Positions 1 to 7,672 of a stretch of 64,000 bases of DNA are shown here, in pieces. Under the pieces are notes generated by a model. The model saw only the letters and a program-made list of their open reading frames with translations. It did no database searches and was not told where the DNA came from. Position 1 is the stretch's first letter, and each line of letters starts with the position of its first letter. This stretch comes from Pararhizobium qamdonense. Its GTDB lineage: Bacteria; Pseudomonadota; Alphaproteobacteria; Rhizobiales; Rhizobiaceae. A program made the position numbers and the translations under genes. The stretch is from the NCBI RefSeq assembly GCF_029277445.1, contig NZ_CP119566.1, positions 696,501-760,500 of the forward strand. Reading direction: 5' to 3'.

Positions 1-231
1 GAAAGGGCGCTGGCGATCGCCCGGAATGTGATCGAGGATCACCACCAGAAAAACGTCAGCCTGGCGCTCTCAGGCGAGGCGGGGCCGCAGAGGGCGGCCG
101 TGCTCCTGTCGCTTGTGGCCGGAATCCAGATCATGCGCCAGGTCATCGGGCTGGAGGCCTTGACGGAAAATTTCAACCCGGAGCTGGAAAGGGTCCTGCA
201 TGGGCTTGTGAGCCAGCTGGTCCAGGCGTGA
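1..231 (+). CDS. TetR/AcrR-family regulator, C-terminal fragment (5' end outside window)
   Basis: The reading frame is open from the first base of the window and stops with TGA at 229-231, so this is the 3' end of a gene that starts upstream. About 76 residues are visible. They are helical and resemble the ligand/dimerisation domain of TetR-family repressors: a VLLSLVAGIQIMRQVIG-type amphipathic helix followed by a short closing helix ending in LVSQLVQA. The DNA-binding N-terminus is not in the window, so the family call rests only on the C-terminal helices. The next gene (fdsD) is on the opposite strand and convergent, 43 bp away. Confidence 0.55.
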   Translation, partial: ERALAIARNVIEDHHQKNVSLALSGEAGPQRAAVLLSLVAGIQIMRQVIGLEALTENFNPELERVLHGLVSQLVQA

Positions 232-274
232 CCGCCGGCGGCTTCCGATTAAAGATGAGGCGCTCGAACGGGTC

Positions 275-613
275 TCAGGCCTTTTCCGGAATGCTCGGTT
301 CGGACAGGGATTCGCCTGCCGCCGTGCCCTTGCCGCCGGGCGCGCCAGCGGCCGCATCGCTGCCGGTGCCGACGCCCTCGGAGCCGGAATAGGGGGGCTT
401 GATGATGGCGGCGGCGGAGATGACGAGCGGATCGAAGCCGGCGTCGCCCTGTTCGATCAGCTCAAAGAAAGCCTTGCGCATGCGTGGCTCCCAGAACTTG
501 TTGATATGGGTTGCCACGCCCTCGACGCGCTCGTCTTCTGGCTGCGATTTGAAGAAGGTGGCGATCTGGTTGGCCATGCGGACAAGTTTGCCATTGGTGT
601 TATCAAGCGACAT
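275..613 (-). CDS. fdsD: NAD-dependent formate dehydrogenase, delta subunit FdsD
   Basis: A 112-residue small subunit associated with molybdenum NAD-linked formate dehydrogenases. The family is thought to help assembly or stability of the complex rather than carry redox centres. The N-terminal half (KLVRMANQIATFFKSQPEDE followed by HINKFWEPRMRKAF) matches FdsD; the last ~35 residues are low-complexity and Ala/Gly-rich. The frame is open further upstream, but the ATG at 613 begins the recognisable domain and overlaps the fdhD stop by 11 bp, as expected for translational coupling. Last gene of the fds cluster. Confidence 0.85.
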   Translation of the reverse strand: MSLDNTNGKLVRMANQIATFFKSQPEDERVEGVATHINKFWEPRMRKAFFELIEQGDAGFDPLVISAAAIIKPPYSGSEGVGTGSDAAAGAPGGKGTAAGESLSEPSIPEKA

Positions 614-1430
614 CGGCGATGGCTCCGGATTGAATGCGGTGGGGTTGCGTGAAAATCTCGAAATCGGCGCCGCGCACCAGCGCAATCAGCGTCATTCCCG
701 CCTCGTCCGCGGTGCGGATGGCAAGCGCCGTCGGTGCCGATATGGCGATGATGAACGGGCTGCCGATGATGGCGGTTTTCTGCACCATCTCGACGGAGAC
801 GCGGCTGGTGACGACAACGGCGCCGGTTGATCCTGCGTGCCCGGCCCGGGCCGCAGCCCCTACCAGCTTGTCCAGCGCATTGTGGCGGCCGACATCCTCG
901 CGCACGGCGATCAGGCCCTTGCCGGGCACATAGAAGCCGGCGCCATGCACGGCGCGCGTTTCGAAATGCAGCGGCTGCTGGCCGTTGAGGAGGGCGACGG
1001 CCTCGATGATCTCCTGTTGCGACAGCCGCAATGCCGAGGCCGAGACCGACGGCGTCTTGCGCACGGCCTGCTCGATCGATTCGATGCCGCAAAGCCCGCA
1101 GCCGACGGGACCGGCCATGTGGCGGCGGCGCGAGACGAGCGCGTCGTTCTGCTCGTTCTTCAGCGTGATCTGCAGGTCGATGCCCTTTTCATCGGCAACG
1201 GCCTCGATCGATTCGATTTCGCCGGGATGGGTGATGATCCCTTCCGTCAGGCTGAAGCCGACAGCAAAATCCTCGAAATCGCCGGGTGTGGCCATCATCA
1301 CGGCATGGGTCGAGCCGCCATAGGAAAGCGCGATCGGCGTTTCCTCCGGCACCACGCGTGACCCGGCCGTGAGCTTGCCGCTGCGATGCGCAGTCTCCGA
1401 AACGGTCTGGGTGAGGTTCAACGGGGTCAT
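603..1430 (-). CDS. fdhD: Formate dehydrogenase accessory sulfurtransferase FdhD
   Basis: A 275-residue cytoplasmic accessory protein. In the family it passes sulfur from a cysteine desulfurase to the molybdenum cofactor so that the formate dehydrogenase becomes active. The sequence has the conserved GCGLCG loop holding the CxxC pair, the REDVGRHNALDKL segment and the C-terminal nucleotide/cofactor-binding fold (TSRVSVEMVQK, SAPTALAI). A GTG start at 1439 is possible, but the ATG at 1430 sits 8 nt after a GGAG and is preferred. It lies between fdsA and fdsD. The 331-bp gap before fdsA is filled with intergenic repeats, so fdhD may depend on readthrough from fdsA. Confidence 0.93.
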   Translation of the reverse strand: MTPLNLTQTVSETAHRSGKLTAGSRVVPEETPIALSYGGSTHAVMMATPGDFEDFAVGFSLTEGIITHPGEIESIEAVADEKGIDLQITLKNEQNDALVSRRRHMAGPVGCGLCGIESIEQAVRKTPSVSASALRLSQQEIIEAVALLNGQQPLHFETRAVHGAGFYVPGKGLIAVREDVGRHNALDKLVGAAARAGHAGSTGAVVVTSRVSVEMVQKTAIIGSPFIIAISAPTALAIRTADEAGMTLIALVRGADFEIFTQPHRIQSGAIADVA

Positions 1431-1439
1431 ACCGCGCAC

Positions 1440-1632
1440 TCCCTCTTCTCCCCAGCGGGGAGAAGGTGGCGCAAAGCGCCGGATGAGGGGGGCGAAGCCA
1501 TTTTTTCCTGGCGATTGGGATCGTTTTTTTGGGCAGCCTTGGCGAGAAGCGGCGTATGCGGAACTGGCCTGCGGCCCCCCTCATCCGCCCTTCGGGCACC
1601 TTTTCCCCGCTGGGGAGAAGGGGGAGTTTGCC
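1440..1632. repeat. Inverted pair of rhizobial palindromic intergenic repeats
   Basis: Two copies of a ~50-bp element face each other: one at about 1441-1490 (CTTCTCCCCAGCGGGGAGAAG followed by GGATGAGGGG) and one at about 1578-1632 (CCCCTCATCCGCCC ... CCGCTGGGGAGAAGG). Each contains its own palindrome, so transcripts could fold locally or across the pair. The same pair arrangement recurs at 55253-55383. The element fills most of the fdsA-fdhD gap, and I see no gene here. Confidence 0.8.
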
Positions 1633-1650
1633 GCGCATGCAGCGACCAAT

Positions 1651-1695
1651 CTCCCCCCTTGAGGGGGAGATGTCCTGGAGGGACAGAGGGGGGTG
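1651..1695. repeat. Second short intergenic palindrome type
   Basis: CTCCCCCCTTGAGGGGGAGA followed by TGTCCTGGAGGGACAGAGGGG. This is a C-run/G-run palindrome of a type frequent between rhizobial genes and distinct from the neighbouring CTTCTCCCC element. It lies downstream of fdsA and could act as a processing or termination structure, but there is no T-run to make it a classic terminator. Confidence 0.55.
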
Positions 1696-1761
1696 CATGC
1701 GTCACATTCATCATTCTTTGTTCTTCTGCAGTCGCAGTTTGCCGCAGTCCGGCGTCACCTG

Positions 1762-4641
1762 CTACTCCGCAGCCTCCAGCTTGCCGGAAATCCGGCGGGA
1801 CTGGCGGGCTTGTTCGTCATAGTCGATCTGCCACTGCGAGGGGCCGTTGGACGGCGAGATCTGCACTGCGGTGACCTTATACTCAGGGCAGTTGGTTGCC
1901 CAGTCGGAGAAGTCGGTGGTGATGACGTTGGCTTGCGTCGTCGGGTGGTGGAAGGTGGTGTAGACGACGCCGGTTGCGACGCGGTCGGTGATGAGCGCGC
2001 GCAGCGTCGTATCGCCGGAGCGGCTTTGCAGCTTCACCCAGTCGCCATCGCGCACGCCGCGCAGTTCGGCATCGTGCGGGTGGATTTCCAGCCGGTCCTC
2101 CTCATGCCAGACGACATTGTCGGTGCGCCGGGTCTGGGCGCCGACATTGTACTGGCTGAGAATGCGGCCGGTGGTGAGCAGAAGCGGGAAGCGCGGGCCG
2201 GTCTTTTCGTCGGTCGCGACATATTCGGTGCGGATGAACTTGCCCTTGCCGCGCACGAAGCCGTCAATATGCATGATCGGCGATCCGAGCGGCGCCTTCT
2301 CGTTGCAGGGCCACTGCACGGAGCCCATCTTTTCCAGATAATCGTAGGAGACCATGGCGAAGCTTGGCGTCGTTGCGGCAATCTCGTCCATGATCTCGGA
2401 GGGATGGGCGTAGTTCCAGGCAAGGCCCATCGCCTGCGCCAGCTTCTGCGTCACTTCCCAATCGGCATAGCCGTTGCGGGGCGTCATGACGCGGCGGACG
2501 CGGTTGATGCGGCGTTCGGCATTGGTGAACGTGCCGTCCTTTTCCAGGAAGGTCGAGCCCGGCAGGAAGACATGGGCGTAGTTGGCGGTTTCGTTGAGGA
2601 ACAGGTCCTGCACGACGACGCATTCCATGGCGGCAAGGCCGGCCTGCACATGCTTGGTATCGGGGTCGGACTGAAGAATGTCTTCGCCCTGGATATAGAT
2701 ACCCTTGAACGAGCCATCGACGGCGGCGTCCAGCATATTGGGAATGCGCAGACCCGGTTCGTTGGAGATGGTGACGCCCCAGAGCTTTTCGAAGGTTTCG
2801 CGGGTCGCATCGTCGGAGACGTGACGATAGCCGGGAAGCTCGTGCGGGAAGGAGCCCATGTCGCAGGCGCCCTGAACATTGTTCTGGCCGCGCAGCGGAT
2901 TTACGCCGACGCCCGGACGGCCGATATTGCCGGTCGCCATGGCCAGATTGGCAATGCCGATGACAGTGGTCGAGCCCTGGCTATGCTCGGTAACACCGAG
3001 ACCGTAATAGATCGCGCCATTGCCGCCGGTGGCAAACAGGCGGGCAGCGCCACGAACCTCTTCGGCGGGAACGCCGGTCAGCTGCTCGATGGCTTCGGGG
3101 CTATGATGCGGCTCGGACACGAAGGATGCCCAATCCTCGAATTCCGACCAGTCGCAGCGTTCGCGGATGAATGTCTCGTCGAACAGGCCCTCGGTGACGA
3201 TGACATGGGCCAGCGCCGTGACGATCGCGACATTGGTGCCGGGGCGCAGCGGCAGGTGATGCGACGCCTTGATATGCGGCGAGGAAACCATGTCGGTGCG
3301 GCGCGGATCGATGACGATCAGCTTGGCGCCCTGACGCAGGCGCTTCTTCAGGCGGGAGGCAAAGACCGGGTGGCCATCGGTCGGGTTGGCGCCGATGATG
3401 ATGACGACATCGGTAAATTCGACCGAATCGAAATTCTGCGTGCCGGCCGAGGTGCCGAAGGTGGCGCCGAGGCCATAGCCGGTCGGCGAATGGCAGACAC
3501 GGGCGCAGGTATCGACATTGTTATTGCCGAAGCCGGAGCGGATCAGCTTCTGAACGAGGTAGGTTTCCTCGTTGGTGCAGCGCGAGGAGGTGATGCCGCC
3601 GATGGATTCGCGGCCATATTGATACTGGATGCGGCGGAATTCGCTGGCTGTATGGGCAAGCGCCTCCTCCCAGCTGACTTCGCGCCAGGGATCGCTGATC
3701 TTTTCGCGGATCATCGGGTTGAGGACGCGTTCCTTATGGGTCGAATAGCCATAGGCAAAGCGGCCCTTGACGCAGGAATGGCCGCGATTGGCCTGTCCGT
3801 CCTTCCAGGGCACCATGCGCACCAGCTCTTCGCCGCGCATCTCCGCCTTGAACGAGCAGCCGACGCCGCAATAGGCGCAGGTGGTGACGACCGAATGTTC
3901 GGGCTGGCCGATGGCGATGACGGATTTCTCGGTCAGCGTCGCAGTCGGGCAGGCCTGGACGCAGGCGCCGCAGGAAACGCATTCCGATTCCAGGAAGTTC
4001 TCGTGCATGCCGGGCGAAACGCGCGAGCCGAAGCCACGGCCCTCGATGGTCAGCGCAAACGTGCCCTGCACCTCTTCACAGGCCCGCACGCAGCGCGAAC
4101 AGACGATGCATTTCGAGGGATCATAGGTGAAGTAGGGATTGCTTTCGTCCTTCGGCATCCATTTGGCATTGATATCGCCATTATTGCGCGCCTTGACGTG
4201 GTTGTCGCCCTCATAGCCATAGCGCACATCGCGAAGGCCGACGGCACCGGCCATGTCCTGCAGCTCGCAGTCGCCATTGGCGGCACAGGTCAGACAGTCC
4301 AGCGGGTGGTCGGAGATATAGAGCTCCATCACGCCTTTGCGGATGTCCTTCAGACGGCTCGTCTGGGTATGGACGGTGATACCGGGGGCGACGGGGGTCG
4401 TGCAGGATGCCGGCGTGCCGTTACGTCCCTCGATTTCCACGAGACAGAGACGGCAGGAGCCGAAGGCATCGACCATGTCGGTGGCGCAGAGCTTTGGCAC
4501 CTGGATGCCGGCTTCCATCGAGGCCCGCATGATCGACGTGCCCTCCGGCACGGTGATCTCGTTGCCGTCAATGGTCAGCGTCACCATCTTTTCCGAGCGG
4601 GAGGCGGGTGTGCCGAAGTCGATTTCAGAGACGAGGGGCAT
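1762..4641 (-). CDS. fdsA: NAD-dependent formate dehydrogenase, molybdopterin alpha subunit FdsA
   Basis: A 959-residue catalytic subunit that oxidises formate to CO2 in the cytoplasm and passes electrons to FdsB/FdsG and NAD+. An N-terminal [2Fe-2S] ferredoxin domain has Cys52, 63, 66 and 80. It is followed by a His/Cys cluster (His112, Cys116, 119, 125), two [4Fe-4S] ferredoxin motifs (Cys178-188 and 221-231) and the cluster next to the cofactor (Cys255, 258, 262, 290). The molybdenum ligand is Cys383 in the ARVCHSPTG motif, so this is a Cys enzyme, not a selenocysteine one. The C-terminal MopB-binding domain runs to the end. It is separated from fdsB by the oppositely oriented hicAB pair. 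The start ATG has AGGAGG 5 nt upstream. Confidence 0.96.
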   Translation of the reverse strand: MPLVSEIDFGTPASRSEKMVTLTIDGNEITVPEGTSIMRASMEAGIQVPKLCATDMVDAFGSCRLCLVEIEGRNGTPASCTTPVAPGITVHTQTSRLKDIRKGVMELYISDHPLDCLTCAANGDCELQDMAGAVGLRDVRYGYEGDNHVKARNNGDINAKWMPKDESNPYFTYDPSKCIVCSRCVRACEEVQGTFALTIEGRGFGSRVSPGMHENFLESECVSCGACVQACPTATLTEKSVIAIGQPEHSVVTTCAYCGVGCSFKAEMRGEELVRMVPWKDGQANRGHSCVKGRFAYGYSTHKERVLNPMIREKISDPWREVSWEEALAHTASEFRRIQYQYGRESIGGITSSRCTNEETYLVQKLIRSGFGNNNVDTCARVCHSPTGYGLGATFGTSAGTQNFDSVEFTDVVIIIGANPTDGHPVFASRLKKRLRQGAKLIVIDPRRTDMVSSPHIKASHHLPLRPGTNVAIVTALAHVIVTEGLFDETFIRERCDWSEFEDWASFVSEPHHSPEAIEQLTGVPAEEVRGAARLFATGGNGAIYYGLGVTEHSQGSTTVIGIANLAMATGNIGRPGVGVNPLRGQNNVQGACDMGSFPHELPGYRHVSDDATRETFEKLWGVTISNEPGLRIPNMLDAAVDGSFKGIYIQGEDILQSDPDTKHVQAGLAAMECVVVQDLFLNETANYAHVFLPGSTFLEKDGTFTNAERRINRVRRVMTPRNGYADWEVTQKLAQAMGLAWNYAHPSEIMDEIAATTPSFAMVSYDYLEKMGSVQWPCNEKAPLGSPIMHIDGFVRGKGKFIRTEYVATDEKTGPRFPLLLTTGRILSQYNVGAQTRRTDNVVWHEEDRLEIHPHDAELRGVRDGDWVKLQSRSGDTTLRALITDRVATGVVYTTFHHPTTQANVITTDFSDWATNCPEYKVTAVQISPSNGPSQWQIDYDEQARQSRRISGKLEAAE

Positions 4642-4738
4642 TGCGAACCTCCTGGTGCATGTTGTTTTTTATCCAGTGCCCGGTTGTGGATCGCACAAAA
4701 TTGTGCGAAATTTCAATGGGGGCAGCCGGAGAGGCAAC

Positions 4739-4933
4739 GTGAAACGCGAGCAATTTCTTCGAGATTTGCGCAAGCTTGCCAAGACCCGGCAAATCGAGCT
4801 GGAAATCTTTGAGGATAAAGGCAAGGGCTCGCACTATCGGATAAAATGCGGCGGAAAGATTTCGACGGTGAAGTCCGGGGATCTGACGCCAATGTATATG
4901 CGGCTGGTCAGAAAGCAGCTTGGTCTCGAATGA
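4739..4933 (+). CDS. hicA: HicA-family mRNA interferase toxin
   Basis: A 64-residue protein of the double-stranded-RNA-binding fold HicA family, which cleaves mRNA and is neutralised by HicB. Diagnostic features are the KGKGSHYRI stretch with the conserved catalytic His32, and the C-terminal KSGDLTPMYMRLVRKQLGL helix. The usual size is 60-85 residues. I chose the GTG at 4739 because it follows GGAGAGG by a few bases and begins at the family's normal N-terminus; the frame is open upstream inside antisense fdsA sequence but has no homology there. It starts 97 bp from the divergent fdsA start, and hicB follows on the same strand. Confidence 0.87.
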   Translation: MKREQFLRDLRKLAKTRQIELEIFEDKGKGSHYRIKCGGKISTVKSGDLTPMYMRLVRKQLGLE

Positions 4934-4966
4934 ATGCGAGTTCCAGATACGGATAAGGAGCGATCG

Positions 4967-5392
4967 ATGTTTTACGCTTTTCACGCGACGTTGGAAGACG
5001 ACCCCGACGGCGGATTTGTCGTGACCTTCGCCGATGTGCCGGAAGCCATCACTGCAGGCATGACGCGGGAAGACGCTCTTGTGAACGCGCGCGAAGCGCT
5101 GGGACTGGCCTTGCGCGGCATCGTGCAGGATGGGCGAAGGATACCGGAACCACGCAGTGCCGGTGGAGTGCTCGTTCCCGTCGAGCCGGATGTTGCGGCC
5201 AAACTCGCCCTGATCCAGGCTTTCATCGCAGCCGGCATTTCGAAAAGCGAACTGGCGCGTCGGCTTGGAAAGACTGAAAATGAGGCGCGACGGCTGCTGG
5301 ATCCGGATCATGCCTCCAAAATCGGGCCCCTGCGGGAAGCCCTTCGGGCGTTGGGGCAGGAGATTATCATCTCCACCCAGGATGCCGCCTAG
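4967..5392 (+). CDS. hicB: HicB-family antitoxin with C-terminal helix-turn-helix
   Basis: A 141-residue antitoxin. The N-terminal ~70 residues are the partially degraded RNase H fold of HicB (FHATLEDDPDGGFVVTFADV, then ITAGMTREDALVNAREAL). The C-terminal part is a helix-turn-helix (AAGISKSELARRLGKTENEA) expected to bind the operon's own promoter. AAGGAG lies 6 nt before the ATG at 4967, which sets the start. It is 33 bp downstream of hicA, giving the toxin-first order normal for this family. It converges with fdsB, with 35 bp between the two stop codons. The module is probably autoregulated. Confidence 0.88.
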   Translation: MFYAFHATLEDDPDGGFVVTFADVPEAITAGMTREDALVNAREALGLALRGIVQDGRRIPEPRSAGGVLVPVEPDVAAKLALIQAFIAAGISKSELARRLGKTENEARRLLDPDHASKIGPLREALRALGQEIIISTQDAA

Positions 5393-5427
5393 ACAGGGCT
5401 GTCCGGTAACGCGAAGTGGGCGCGCGC

Positions 5428-6984
5428 TCATTCCGCCGCCTCCACCAGAGGTACCGGCCGGAAATCGTCCGGGAAGTGGTTCATCGCGCTGGTCACCGGG
5501 TAGGGCGTGAAGCCGCCGAGTGCGCAGAGCGAGCCGAATTTCATCGTGTTGCAGAGGTCGGCGAGCAGGGCGAGGTTCTTCTCGGGCTCGATTCCTTGCG
5601 CGATCTTGTCGGCGGTTTCGACGCCACGGGTCGAGCCGATGCGGCAGGGGGTGCACTTGCCGCAGCTTTCGATGGCGCAGAATTCCATGGCGAAACGGGC
5701 CTGTTTCAGCATGTCGGCGGTGTCGTCGAAGACTGTAATGCCGGCATGGCCGATCAGGCCGTCCTTGGCTGCAAAGGCCTCGTAATCGAACGGCGTGTCG
5801 AACAGGGCGCGGGGGAAATAGGCGCCAAGCGGGCCGCCGACCTGCACCGCCTTGACGGGACGTCCGCTTGCGGTGCCGCCGCCGATCTCATCGACGATCT
5901 GGCCGAGCGTCAGGCCGAAGGCCGCCTCGTACAGTCCACCATGCTTGACGTTGCCGGCGATCTGGATCGGGATGGTGCCGCGCGAGCGGCCCATGCCGAA
6001 GTCCTTATAAAAGGCCGCGCCCTTGTCCATGATGACCGGTACGGAAGCAAGCGAGATGACGTTGTTGATGACGGTCGGACAGTTGAACAGGCCCTTATGC
6101 GCCGGCAGCGGCGGCTTGGCGCGCACGATGCCGCGCTTGCCTTCCAGCGAGTTGAGAAGCGCCGTTTCCTCGCCGCAGACATAGGCGCCGGCGCCGGTGC
6201 GGATTTCGATGTCGAAAGCCCGGCCGCAGCCCATCACCGAAGGCCCCAGAATCCCGGCGGCACGGGCAATGCCGACAGCCTCGGTCATCGTTGCGATGGC
6301 GTGCGGATATTCCGAGCGGATATAGACGAAACCCTTGGTGGCAAGAGTTGCAAGACCGGCGATTGCCATGCCCTCGATCAGCACGAAGGGATCGCCCTCC
6401 ATGATCATCCGGTCGGCGAAGGTGCCGCTGTCGCCCTCGTCGGCGTTGCAGACGATATATTTGCGGTCGCCGGCCGTATCGAGAACGGTCTTCCATTTGA
6501 TGCCGGTCGGGAAACCAGCACCGCCGCGTCCGCGAAGGCCGCTTTCGGTGACCTGCGCCACCACGTCAGCGGAGGTCATCGCCACGGCCTTGGCCAGGCC
6601 CTTCAGGCCGTCATTCGCCTTATAGTCCTCCAGCGACAGCGGATCGATGATGCCGCAACGGGCAAAGGTGAGCCGTGTCTGGTTTTTCAGGAAGGGCAGG
6701 TCCTCGGTCTTCCCGAGACAGAGCGGGTGGTGACTGCCGGTCACGAGGCCTGCATCCAAGAGAGAGGCGATATCGGAGGCCTTGACCGGACCATAGGCTA
6801 TGCGGCCTTCAGGCGTTTCCACCTCGACCAAAGGTTCCAGCCAATGCAGGCCGCGCGAGCCGTTTCGCACGATCGTAGCGTCAAGGCCGCGCGTGCCGAT
6901 CTCCTGCGACAACGCCTTGGCGACGCGATCTGCGCCAAGGGCCAGTGCTGCTGCATCCTGGGGGACGAAAATCCGCACGGTCAT
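5428..6984 (-). CDS. fdsB: NAD-dependent formate dehydrogenase, beta subunit FdsB (NuoF-like)
   Basis: A 518-residue flavoprotein that takes electrons from FdsA and reduces NAD+. Residues 150-161 (LRGRGGAGFPTG) form the FMN/NADH-binding glycine loop. The SLBB domain lies around 340-400, and the [4Fe-4S] cluster ligands are Cys441, 444, 447 and 487. The first ~100 residues resemble a thioredoxin-like [2Fe-2S] fold but lack the four cysteines, which is normal for FdsB. It overlaps fdsG by ATGA. Its stop is followed not by fdsA but by the convergent hicB, so the usual fdsB-fdsA junction has been opened. Confidence 0.95.
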   Translation of the reverse strand: MTVRIFVPQDAAALALGADRVAKALSQEIGTRGLDATIVRNGSRGLHWLEPLVEVETPEGRIAYGPVKASDIASLLDAGLVTGSHHPLCLGKTEDLPFLKNQTRLTFARCGIIDPLSLEDYKANDGLKGLAKAVAMTSADVVAQVTESGLRGRGGAGFPTGIKWKTVLDTAGDRKYIVCNADEGDSGTFADRMIMEGDPFVLIEGMAIAGLATLATKGFVYIRSEYPHAIATMTEAVGIARAAGILGPSVMGCGRAFDIEIRTGAGAYVCGEETALLNSLEGKRGIVRAKPPLPAHKGLFNCPTVINNVISLASVPVIMDKGAAFYKDFGMGRSRGTIPIQIAGNVKHGGLYEAAFGLTLGQIVDEIGGGTASGRPVKAVQVGGPLGAYFPRALFDTPFDYEAFAAKDGLIGHAGITVFDDTADMLKQARFAMEFCAIESCGKCTPCRIGSTRGVETADKIAQGIEPEKNLALLADLCNTMKFGSLCALGGFTPYPVTSAMNHFPDDFRPVPLVEAAE

Positions 6985-7460
6985 GCCCGCACCTCCGCAA
7001 CGAGGTCACGCACCGCATCCGCATCGAGCCGCCCGTGCACCTCGCCGTCGAGCATCGCGGCGGGTGCGGTGGAACAGAGCCCGAGACAGTAGACGGGTTC
7101 CAGCGTCACCGCGCCGTCGAGCGTCGTCTGGTGGAAATCGATGCCGAGCAGAGATTTTACCCGTTCGGCCAGCGCATCGCCGCCCATCGATTGGCACGCT
7201 TCTGCCCGGCAGAGCTTGAGCACATGGCGGCCGGCCGGGTGGTCGCGATAGTCGTGATAGAAGGAGACGACGCCGTGAACCTCGGCGCGCGACAGGTTGA
7301 GTTCGCGGGCAATGACCGGCAGGGCTTCCTGCGGCACATAGCCGAACTCGGCCTGGATCTCGTGCAGGATCGGCAGAAGCGGCCCTTCGAGCGACTTCAT
7401 CTCGCTGACAATATCCAGCGTCCGTTCACCGATATCACGGCTTGATACATGCAGGTTCAA
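6981..7460 (-). CDS. fdsG: NAD-dependent formate dehydrogenase, gamma subunit FdsG (NuoE-like)
   Basis: A 159-residue thioredoxin-fold [2Fe-2S] subunit. The cluster ligands are Cys84, Cys89, Cys125 and Cys129 (C-x4-C and C-x3-C in KLCRAEACQ and YCLGLCS). It carries electrons between FdsB and the rest of the complex. The start is TTG at 7460: GGGAGG ends 8 nt upstream and the next in-frame ATG would delete 20 conserved residues. First gene of the fds transcript; the 212-bp region before it contains a long inverted repeat that may be the operator. Confidence 0.93.
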   Translation of the reverse strand: MNLHVSSRDIGERTLDIVSEMKSLEGPLLPILHEIQAEFGYVPQEALPVIARELNLSRAEVHGVVSFYHDYRDHPAGRHVLKLCRAEACQSMGGDALAERVKSLLGIDFHQTTLDGAVTLEPVYCLGLCSTAPAAMLDGEVHGRLDADAVRDLVAEVRA

Positions 7461-7517
7461 CGTTCAGACCTCCCGAACTGAAATGAACAATCTGTCGTGA
7501 TCTGCGATCCTTTGACC

Positions 7518-7545
7518 AAACGAAGTCCCCTCCAGAACTTCGTTT
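7518..7545. promoter_or_regulatory. Perfect 9-bp inverted repeat upstream of fdsG
   Basis: AAACGAAGT (7518-7526) and ACTTCGTTT (7537-7545) are separated by 10 bp, 58 bp before the fdsG start. No T-run follows on either strand, so it is unlikely to be a terminator. Spacing and position fit a regulator-binding dyad, possibly for the LysR protein encoded just upstream. Confidence 0.45.
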
Positions 7546-7672
7546 ATCCGTATTCCAGGCCGGTAAGCGCCAGAAACACGCGGTTTTGCAGTCCACACAC
7601 TGAAAACACAGGGTGTCAGCAGGTGGGAGGAGGGTCAATAGGCGTATTCCGTTAAGCGATAGGTGTTTTCTA

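Noticed and set aside
1440..1695. Possible CRISPR array
   Set aside because: There are only two inverted copies of one palindrome plus a different one, with no regular spacers and no cas genes. The intergenic-repeat explanation is sufficient.
1693..4812. 1039-residue open frame on the plus strand over fdsA
   Set aside because: Antisense shadow of fdsA caused by high third-position GC. The composition is Gly/Ala/Arg-rich without domains, and fdsA on the other strand is unmistakable. Only its last part overlaps the real hicA, in the same frame.
4625..5656. 343-residue minus-strand frame across hicAB
   Set aside because: It would join fdsB to fdsA over the hicAB insert, but the translation has no homology to anything expected, and hicA/hicB on the plus strand have clear motifs and start signals.
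5416..7092. 558-residue plus-strand frame over fdsB
   Set aside because: Shadow of fdsB; no domain, low-complexity composition.
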